Below are positions 1-7,300 of a stretch of 41,918 bases of DNA, piece after piece. Position 1 is the stretch's first letter, and every line of letters begins with the position of its first letter. The position numbers and the translations under genes are program-made. This DNA is from an uncultured Bacteroidota bacterium. Its GTDB lineage: Bacteria; Bacteroidota; Bacteroidia; Bacteroidales; CAIWKO01. The notes under the pieces were generated by a model, which saw only the letters and a program-made list of their open reading frames with translations, had not been told where the DNA came from and ran no database searches. The DNA is taken from positions 1 to 41,918 of the forward strand of contig CALGYY010000090.1 in NCBI GenBank assembly GCA_937934705.1. Direction: 5' to 3'.

Positions 1-47
1 TTCGGGGGGTCAATTTAATTCGCGGAAAGGTGGTCAATTTGTCCGCG
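1..47. repeat. Two tandem copies of a ~24-bp GGTCAATTT repeat, possible IS21-type transposon end
   Basis: GGTCAATTT occurs at 8-16 and again at 32-40, each followed by a CG-rich word (TTCGCGG, then TCCGCG), giving a unit of about 24 bp. Multiple terminal repeats built around GGTGGTCAnTTT are, as I recall, typical of IS21-family (istA/istB) ends in Bacteroidota, so this may be the inner or outer end of such an element lying off the left edge. The stop codon and last ten residues of the neighbouring minus-strand gene lie inside the repeat. The element itself is not in view, so its identity is inferred from the repeat alone. Confidence 0.45.
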
Positions 48-1082
48 TTTTCCACTTAAAAGCGTATAATCTGTCATCACAGTACCGCAATCATTCGTGA
101 GTTCAACTCGATACAAATAACTTGCAGGTGGAAGATTGACTCCATTCATCAATCTGCCATCCCATGCAATTTTCTCTTGTGGATTGTCAATACTAAATGC
201 TAATCCCAGATATTCACGTATGTCATTATAAATGTGAAAGTCCACATGAGTAATATCTTTTAATCCCCACAAGTAAAAAGGCGAAACAGAGTTAATATTA
301 TTTGATCCGCAGACACTTTTTAAACCAGCAGTCGAGCTGCACCCATTAATACAGCCAGGTATCAATGTAACCTCGTCAATGAGGACATAGGATCGATTAC
401 AATTATAACTAAGTGAATTGTTTTTATTTCGGATTTCCATAGCAAACCAATTATAACCTGCAGGTGGAGCCTGAGGGACTTCAATAACTAATTCAATCCA
501 TTCATTTAAAGGTAATATTGATAAATCTAATGAATATATTTCAATAATGTTTTGGCCTGATTGATCCAAATGATTCTTATATTCATCGGAGCAGTGATTA
601 CTTTGATCGATATTCTCTTCAATGTACTTTATCTGTTTCCTCGCTACATAAAACTTCATGTCAGAAAAATCGAAGTCCGCCGTTCCCGTCCAATAAAAGG
701 TACTCGCCAAGTATATATTCGCTTTAAGAAGGTATGCCGCTCCCTCAATAAACTCGTTCTGAACGAAAAACTTCTGCTGAGCTAACTCGTAATCCGACAT
801 GCCAATATAGTGTGTTCCTTCAAAGGGAGGAACGTTAAAGCAAGGGAAATTGGGAAAATTGAACCAATCAGGTGAATGATGAAAAGCAGTGCCACTTTGA
901 TTAGTTCTACTCTCCCACACTTCAATATATTCGAAATCTCTACCTGGATATGTTGGTTGAGGATCACCATCCTCAAATCCAGGATTATGGATTACGCACT
1001 TCTCCCAGATATCACATTGTCCCCAAGAGAAATATTGGCAACCAACGAATAAGAATAATGATGTTATAAGATATCTATACAT
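15..1082 (-). CDS. Exported surface protein with gliding-motility-like C-terminal domain, 3' end altered
   Basis: A 355-residue protein with a signal peptide (about residues 1-21, ending at SWGQ-C). An 'NPGFEDG' start of a jelly-roll-like, carbohydrate-binding-like domain follows at about 30-240. The tail (about 275-345) has the WDGR-x-NG-x-x-LPPASYLYRVEL pattern of CHU_C / gliding-motility-associated C-termini, which direct export by the type IX system. The last ten residues (RGQIDHLSAN) and the stop are encoded by the GGTCAATTT repeat at 1-47. The native C-terminus was therefore probably lost or replaced by an insertion, which could impair sorting. It lies 10 bp after the 1093-1824 gene and shares its low G+C, so the two are probably co-transcribed. 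The substrate is unknown. Confidence 0.7.
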   Translation of the reverse strand: MYRYLITSLFLFVGCQYFSWGQCDIWEKCVIHNPGFEDGDPQPTYPGRDFEYIEVWESRTNQSGTAFHHSPDWFNFPNFPCFNVPPFEGTHYIGMSDYELAQQKFFVQNEFIEGAAYLLKANIYLASTFYWTGTADFDFSDMKFYVARKQIKYIEENIDQSNHCSDEYKNHLDQSGQNIIEIYSLDLSILPLNEWIELVIEVPQAPPAGYNWFAMEIRNKNNSLSYNCNRSYVLIDEVTLIPGCINGCSSTAGLKSVCGSNNINSVSPFYLWGLKDITHVDFHIYNDIREYLGLAFSIDNPQEKIAWDGRLMNGVNLPPASYLYRVELTNDCGTVMTDYTLLSGKRGQIDHLSAN

Positions 1083-1092
1083 AATATTAGAT

Positions 1093-1824
1093 TCACTTTT
1101 TTAGAAAAACTAGTACTGCCCCAAATTGAAAGTCATAGTGATTAAATGATCTCATATCAGCTGCTAAATACATTGAAATCGGCAACTTTTCTGACAATCT
1201 AATAATCTGATAATCCATTCTTAACGTTGGATAAACTATATGATCAATGTCACCTTGCCCATATTTGCTATATCTTTCAATTTCATCACCATTTAGTAGA
1301 GTCTCACGGATGTGAATTTTTGAAAATAAAGTCACTTTTGTACCGATGAAAACAGAAAATCTTTTATATATATACCCTACCAGAATCGATAATTCAATGT
1401 TATTTGCTGACAAATTACTCTTTATAGGGGGATTTTCGTAGCCTGTACTTTGAACATATTTTATTACTGAATCAGGGTCGCTGGTCGTTAGGTGTTTTCT
1501 TCTAAAATAGTAAGCCGCTCCCGTGATCCGGAATTTGTTTGAAAATTTATATTCGTATAATACCCCAAGTTGCTTGGACCAACAGAAATGGATGCGTAAT
1601 CCACCTGAAGGGCCTGATGAATATGATGGGTTACCAATAGTATGGTGAGGAGGCGTGTACCTAGATCCGAATTGGAAATTATAATGAGTTCCCAAATCGA
1701 CAGATAGAGTGTGTTTGATGTCTTCTGCAGCATAATCTCTTCGATACGGCTGTTCCTGACCACGACCGATAAGCGTTTGTGTGGCAAGGATAGCTACAAA
1801 TAAATATTTCCTACTTCTATACAT
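1093..1824 (-). CDS. Hypothetical exported outer-membrane beta-barrel-like protein
   Basis: A 243-residue protein with a likely signal peptide (about 1-22, ending at IGRGQ). Alternating aromatic and polar residues with several Y-x-F / L-x-Y strands end in FGAVLVFLKK, which resembles the last strand of an outer-membrane barrel. I do not recognise a family. DNA composition is very AT-rich (a sample at 1321-1380 is about 27% G+C) compared with the rest of the window, as in its neighbours. It sits between the tail-fibre-like gene (72 bp upstream) and the 15-1082 surface protein (10 bp downstream) on the same strand, so the three probably form one acquired surface cassette. The start is an ATG placed directly before the signal peptide. 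Confidence 0.65.
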   Translation of the reverse strand: MYRSRKYLFVAILATQTLIGRGQEQPYRRDYAAEDIKHTLSVDLGTHYNFQFGSRYTPPHHTIGNPSYSSGPSGGLRIHFCWSKQLGVLYEYKFSNKFRITGAAYYFRRKHLTTSDPDSVIKYVQSTGYENPPIKSNLSANNIELSILVGYIYKRFSVFIGTKVTLFSKIHIRETLLNGDEIERYSKYGQGDIDHIVYPTLRMDYQIIRLSEKLPISMYLAADMRSFNHYDFQFGAVLVFLKK

Positions 1825-1895
1825 TGCGTTTTGATTGTGATCCTATCGGCTTCTATAACAATGAATTTTGTCGAGCACGTTATTGCCAAAAAAGA

Positions 1896-3806
1896 TTACT
1901 TAGAACGACCAATATGCCACCTAAGTGATTCATTTGAAATTTGCAATTCAGTAACTTTATTATTTAGCTGGAGTATATATAAATACAATTCTTCAATCTT
2001 TTTAACAAGTATAATCTGCATTTCCCCCAAATTAACCCCCCCCTCATTTTCGATTTCATCAAATGATGGAATTCCCGGTAAATGTTTGTTTATCAAAACG
2101 TATTCTTCTAATTCATTTAACGGCAATAAATAAAAATTAGTATCAAAAACATAATCCGGCCATGGGCTAATCTGAGTAACTTTAAACTCCCGCGCCCCCA
2201 CTTTACCCTCCACGGCCAGCTTAAAACTTCCAGTATTAATTGTCCCGATTCCAACATTTCCATTCTCGTCAATCCTCAATCTTTCAAGACCATCTGTGCT
2301 AATCCCGATCACATCGAGAGAAGGGTGAAAAATCCCAGCACGATCATTATTAAACCACGTGAAATCAGGCGAATCGGCAGTAGAGACATCGTTGTGTCCA
2401 ACAATATATGGGGCAAATGTTATATTTGATGAATTTTCAGCAATAACGCAATTCCCAACAACATGAAGTTCAGTAACTGGATTCAAGGTTCCTAATCCCA
2501 CTTGACCTTGAGGGGTCACTCTCATCCTTTCCGCGCCCCATGTATATATTTTAAACGGATATTCATTACAAGTACCTATCCAGTCAGGAGGATTGATCAA
2601 ATTCATGTTCATAATATTTCCTCCAAGTGCCCATGGAGCAAAAGGAATTGGAGAACATGATTCGATATAGCCTACACCTTCGGCAGTAGTGAATTCACCG
2701 CTTTTATTGGTCAAAACTAATCTATACGAATTATTAATAGTACTGTCTAGCAAGTATCCATCTCCAGCCAAACCACTAATCCTGAGACCACCTCCAAGTT
2801 TCAGAGTATCTGAAACTTGGAGATCACCAGCAACAGATAGTCTCGCAATTGGATTATTTACTCCGATTCCCACTCGGGCAACAGAAGAAACGATCGAAAT
2901 CACGCTGTCATTTTTCTGCCAGTAAGATTCCGGATAAGGCATTTGGGAGGAGCCTACAAGCACGGCCACATCGTCGGCATCGCTACAGCCGTATGTATTG
3001 CTCACCGTAACATAATATACTGTTGTAATGGCCGGCCAGACGTTGAGGGTGGCGGTTGTGTCGGATGTGCTCCACTCATAGGATGATCCCCCGCTGGCCG
3101 TCAGAACTGCCGTGTCGCCTGAGGCAATGCTCTGAATGAACCCGGCATCAGCGTTTGGTAATGGGTAAACCACGACCTGTACCTGGTCGGAACCCAGGCA
3201 GCCGTTTTGATCAGTGGCACTGATGGTATAAATGCTGCTCATCGGTGGCTGAACCACAATACCTGACAGCGTATCGCCGGTATTCCACGCAAAGTTGCCG
3301 CTGCCTATTCCGCTGTAATCAGCCTGCAGATGCGCCGTGTCGCCGTAACATATATTGCGGTCAGATCCTGCATCCACAAAAGGCGCAGGATTCACATTTA
3401 CTACAACCGTATCCCAGGCACTGCATCCGTTTGCCGTTACCCTGACTCGGTACTCCATAATGCTATCAGGAGAAACCACTATGGAGGCTGTTGTCTGATC
3501 CGTACTCCACCAGTATTCAGTGCCCCCCGTGGCCGTGAGTGTGTCAGCACTTCCCTGGCATATGGTACGGTCAGCGCCGGCATCCGCAGTCGGGAAGCTG
3601 TGTACATTCACATAGCACCAGGCAGTATTGGAGCAGGTACCATTGGTAATGGTAACCCAGTAAAGTTCCGACGAAGAAGGTGAAACCTGCACAGAGTCGG
3701 TAGTATCGTTGGTGCTCCAGTTGTAGGTTCCCCCGCCTGAGGCCACCAGCCAGGCCGTGTCTCCCATGCATATATCAGCAGTATCCGTTGCGGTCAGCTC
3801 CGGCAC
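1896..3806 (-). CDS. 5'-truncated Ig/PKD-repeat protein with tail-fibre-like C-terminal region
   Basis: The remaining 636 codons begin mid-domain. The first legal start is a GTG at 3806, with a stop (TGA at 3812-3810) two codons upstream and no signal peptide, so the original 5' end is missing. Residues 1 to about 295 hold four ~75-residue Ig/PKD-like modules (C-x-GD-T... W-S-T-x-D-T-T ... V-x-P ... NGC); three have both Cys and the fourth lacks the first. From about 300 on there are three tail-fibre-type segments (VGIGVNNPIARLSVAGDLQ, VGLGTLNPVTELHVVG, VGIGTINTGSFKLAVEGKV). A C-terminal helix (about 590-630) ends the protein, in a form common in Bacteroidota tail-fibre-domain proteins. The module half is about 50% G+C and the tail-fibre half about 25-32%, so the gene looks mosaic. 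Probably non-functional in its present form. Confidence 0.7.
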   Translation of the reverse strand: MPELTATDTADICMGDTAWLVASGGGTYNWSTNDTTDSVQVSPSSSELYWVTITNGTCSNTAWCYVNVHSFPTADAGADRTICQGSADTLTATGGTEYWWSTDQTTASIVVSPDSIMEYRVRVTANGCSAWDTVVVNVNPAPFVDAGSDRNICYGDTAHLQADYSGIGSGNFAWNTGDTLSGIVVQPPMSSIYTISATDQNGCLGSDQVQVVVYPLPNADAGFIQSIASGDTAVLTASGGSSYEWSTSDTTATLNVWPAITTVYYVTVSNTYGCSDADDVAVLVGSSQMPYPESYWQKNDSVISIVSSVARVGIGVNNPIARLSVAGDLQVSDTLKLGGGLRISGLAGDGYLLDSTINNSYRLVLTNKSGEFTTAEGVGYIESCSPIPFAPWALGGNIMNMNLINPPDWIGTCNEYPFKIYTWGAERMRVTPQGQVGLGTLNPVTELHVVGNCVIAENSSNITFAPYIVGHNDVSTADSPDFTWFNNDRAGIFHPSLDVIGISTDGLERLRIDENGNVGIGTINTGSFKLAVEGKVGAREFKVTQISPWPDYVFDTNFYLLPLNELEEYVLINKHLPGIPSFDEIENEGGVNLGEMQIILVKKIEELYLYILQLNNKVTELQISNESLRWHIGRSK

Positions 3807-3859
3807 CCGTCACCAAAATTCATCAAGACGATTTTACCAGGGTTCTGCCAGCATCAAGG

Positions 3860-3878
3860 CCCCTCGACAGGCTCGGGG
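3860..3878. repeat. Palindromic element, copy 1
   Basis: CCCC-TCGACAGGCTC-GGGG can form a short stem. It shares the core TCGACA(A/G)GCTC with the element at 3904-3924. This core is familiar from dispersed intergenic repeats in environmental bacterial genomes, which is recollection only. The two copies lie 26 bp apart, next to the broken 5' end of the Ig/tail-fibre gene. Confidence 0.5.
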
Positions 3879-3903
3879 ACCGGGTGCCTTTTTGTTTGCA
3901 AGC

Positions 3904-3924
3904 GGGCTTCGACAAGCTCAGCCC
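3904..3924. repeat. Palindromic element, copy 2
   Basis: GGGCT-TCGACAAGCTC-AGCCC: 5-bp outer arms, and an inner GCTT/AAGC pairing is also possible. It is the sister of the element at 3860-3878 and has the same core. It could be a REP-like element or a folded transcript end; there is no T-tract, so it is not a clear terminator. Confidence 0.5.
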
Positions 3925-4279
3925 TGATTCAGTCAGCAGTCAGCAGCAAGCAGTCAGCAGTGGGTTGAAAGTCGAAAAGTCATAAAGTCGAAGGTCGAAA
4001 AGTCATCACCTTCATCACTGTCGTCACCTCCGTCACCTGTGACTCGTCACTCGTCACTCGTCACCCGTCACCTGGTTACCCGGTTACCCGGTTACTCCGG
4101 TGTTTGACATTGAGCCCGACCGTACGAAATAATGTAACGGGGTATCGGAGTATCGGAGTACGCCTGGACTTTCGACCTTATGACTTTAAGACTTTCGACG
4201 CTTCATCACTCCATCACTTCGTCACCCGTCACCCGTCCCCTCCGTCGCTGATTTTTTTCCCAAAAAGCACGGAACATCG

Positions 4280-4287
4280 TATCTTTG
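4280..4287 (+). promoter_or_regulatory. Bacteroidota -7 promoter element of the activase gene
   Basis: TATCTTTG is a perfect TAnnTTTG. It lies 77 bases before the ATG at 4365. Because it falls inside the upstream extension of the reading frame, it argues against any start before about 4290. No clear -33 TTTG is seen. Confidence 0.6.
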
Positions 4288-4364
4288 CGCCTCCGTTCCA
4301 AACCCGGCAGGGGTATAATAAAACAAATTCATTCTTCCCGGAGATTCAACATACCAAGACTGAA

Positions 4365-7300
4365 ATGGTTTGTGAGGATAAAGATAACATGGTCTTCCTC
4401 GGACTGGATGCGGGCTCAACCACGGTAAAACTGGTGGTGCGGGATGCCGCAGGACAGCTTTTGTTCAGGGATTACCTCCGCCATTGTGCCGATGTTTACG
4501 GTAGCTGCCTCTTACTGCTGGATCGTGTTCAGGAGCTGTGCGGCGGACGTCCGGTGAAGATTTGTCTGACCGGCTCTGCAGGCATGGGAATCTCGGAGAA
4601 GCTGGGACTTCCCTTTGTGCAGGAAGTAGTGGCCTCGGCCACACTGGCCGCGAAAGAATTTCCGCAGATACGCACCCTGGTGGACATTGGCGGAGAGGAT
4701 GCCAAGCTGATCTTTTTCCGTCCGGGACAGGCCCCGGACATCCGCATGAACGGGAGCTGCGCTGGCGGAACCGGCGCCTTTCTCGACCAGATGGCCGCAC
4801 TGCTGGCCTGCGAGGTGTCGCATCTCGACGAGCTTGCCGGGAAAAGTACCCGCACCTACCCCATCGCCTCGCGCTGCGGCGTGTTCAGCAAGACCGATGT
4901 GCAGAACCTGCTCAGCCGTCACGTGGCACGCACCGATATCGCCGCCTCCGTATTTCACGCCATCGCGGTACAGATCATCACCTCCCTTGCCCGGGGGCAT
5001 GAACTTCAGCCGGGCATCCTCCTCTGCGGCGGGCCTTTCGCCTTTCTTCCACACCTGCGTGAAACCTTCGCGCAGGTGGCCGGGATCCCTGCCGGAGCAT
5101 TCAGCATCAGCGATCACGCGGCCCATATCCCCGCATGGGGAGCCAGCTACCATTGCGACCCGCGCGCGCAAAGCCTTTCACATGCAGATCTGACGGTACT
5201 GTTCCGGAGTCTGAAAAACAAAGCACCGGACGACTCCAGCCAAAGACACCGTCCCCTCTTTACTTCCGCCGCAGAATTCGAAAAATGGGCGGGTCGCGGA
5301 AGCGCCTATACTTTACCCGCTGCAGAGATACAGAGCCTGAAAGACCAGGATTGCTATCTCGGCATCGACAGTGGTTCCACCACCACCAAGATGGTGGTGC
5401 TGAACCGTTCGGGACACATGGTGTTTCATGCCTATGAAAAGAATCACGGAAATTCACTGGATACGGCCTACCGCTGCATACAGCGATTTGTAGCGGAAGC
5501 AGGGGCTGCCGGCATACAGCCGGTGATTGCCGCGAGCTGCGCCACAGGTTACGGTGAAGACCTGATCCGCAACGCGCTTGACCTCAACGGCAGCCTGGTG
5601 GAAACCATGGCCCATTACAAGGCTGCCTGTCATTTCAGCCGCGACATCAGCTTTATCCTCGACATCGGCGGTCAGGATATGAAAGCCATATTTATTCACG
5701 ACGGGGTGGTGACCCGCCTGGAGATCAACGAAGCCTGTTCCTCGGGTTGCGGATCCTTTATCGAGACCTTCGCGCAGGGATTGAATTACGGGGTTTCGGA
5801 TTTCGCCCGTATTGCCTGCCTGGCGAAGAATCCCTGCGATCTCGGGACCCGCTGCACGGTGTTCATGAATTCAAGGGTGAAGCAATATCTGCGCGAGGGG
5901 GCCCCGGTTGAAGATCTCTCTGCCGGTCTGAGTTATTCGGTGATTCACAACTGCCTGCAGAAAGTGCTGAAAATCAAAGATTATTCTGTTCTCGGTCAAT
6001 ACATCATGATACAAGGCGGGGCTTTCCGCAATCCTTCACTGGTGCGGGCCCTGGAGCTTGAGCTTGGCCGTGAGGTCATGATCACCGATCACCCCGAACT
6101 GATGGGGGCATTCGGGGCGGCTCTGGAAGCGCGGGAGCTCGCACAAAGCGGAACGGAAGTCCGCCCCCTGTCGGGTTTCCCGGCCAGCGGCAGCATTGAA
6201 CAGAAAAATCTGCAGTGCCTGGCCTGCGACAACAATTGTCACATTACCCGCTTCACCTTCAGCGGGAAAAAGCATTATTACAGCGGGAACAAATGCGAGA
6301 GGGTCTATTCCAACCGGGGGACGGGGCATGAGCGCGGAATCAGCATTTACGAAGAAAAGTACCGCCTGCTGTTCGACCGCCGTTCTCCGGGCGGATCCAT
6401 CAGGGTGGGCATACCGCGTGCCCTTGGAATTTACGAAAACTATCCCTTCTGGCACAGCCTGCTGAGCGCCTGCGGTGCAGAAGTGGTGTTGTCAGGAACC
6501 TCCACCATGCCGCTCTATGAATCGGGTGTTTCAGGCATTATGTCAGAAAACATCTGCTTCCCGGCCAAGCTGGCCCATGGTCATATCCTGGATTTGATCG
6601 CCCGCGGGGTTGACCGCATTTTCATGCCCTTTGTCGTTTACGAAAGCGATGAGTGCGACGGGAGTCCCAACACCTACAATTGCCCGATCGTTACTGCCTA
6701 CTCGGAGGTGATTAAGAGCGCCCTTGACCCTGCCGGCCGTCACGGTATCCCCCTGGATGCACCTTCGTTCAGCTTCAGGGACCGGGACTTGCTGATGAAG
6801 GCCTGTTATGCTTATCTCTCCGGAATACAGGGAATAAAAAAACTGAACCGGCGCGTTTTCAGGACTGTCTTTGAGGCGGCCCTCGCGGCACAGAAGGAAT
6901 ATGAGCACACGCTGAAACAACGCTGCCGTGAAATTGCTGAGCGTGCAGCCCGGGAAAAGCGGCTGCTGATCGTGCTGGCGGGACGGCCCTACCACAGCGA
7001 CCCCCTCATTCAGCATAAGATCGCGGATTATATCGCGGATTCGGGTGCGGATGTAATCAGCGAAGATCTGATGCGCTATGAAGCCGCGCCGGATCATGAA
7101 GTCCAGCTCGTGATGCAGTGGGCCTATACCACCCGGATCATTAAATCGGCGGAATGGGTGGCCCGTCAGGGACCCCTGGTCCATTTTGTTGAGCTAACCT
7201 CCTTTGGCTGCGGGCCGGATGCTTTTATGCTCGATGAGATCGATGATCTGCTTCGCCGTTCAGGGAAGAATGCCTGTTTCCTTAAAATCGACGACATCAC

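Larger units (their letters stand above)
3807..4279. repeat. Non-coding patchwork of short word repeats
   Basis: I see no credible gene here. Short words recur in blocks: CAGTCAG-type at 3931-3960; GTCGAAAAGTCAT at 3971-3983 and 3994-4006; CGTCAC at 4022, 4031, 4045, 4052, 4059 and 4066; GGTTACCC with an 8-bp period at 4074-4095; TATCGGAG twice near 4142-4158. A block near 4168-4200 resembles the reverse complement of the GTCGAAAAGTC words. CATCAC/CGTCAC words return at 4203-4233. The 11-mer CACCCGTCACC is present three times exactly (3804-3814, 4062-4072, 4223-4233), the first at the point where the upstream gene is broken. No spacers or CRISPR-length repeats are present. Confidence 0.8.

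Noticed and set aside
4022..4095. CGTCAC/GGTTACCC array considered as a CRISPR or origin iterons
   Set aside because: Units are only 6-8 bp, have no spacers and mix several words; no cas, dnaA or rep gene is near.
4104..4364. N-terminal extension of the activase
   Set aside because: It runs through low-complexity repeats and over a perfect promoter box, and no domain starts there.
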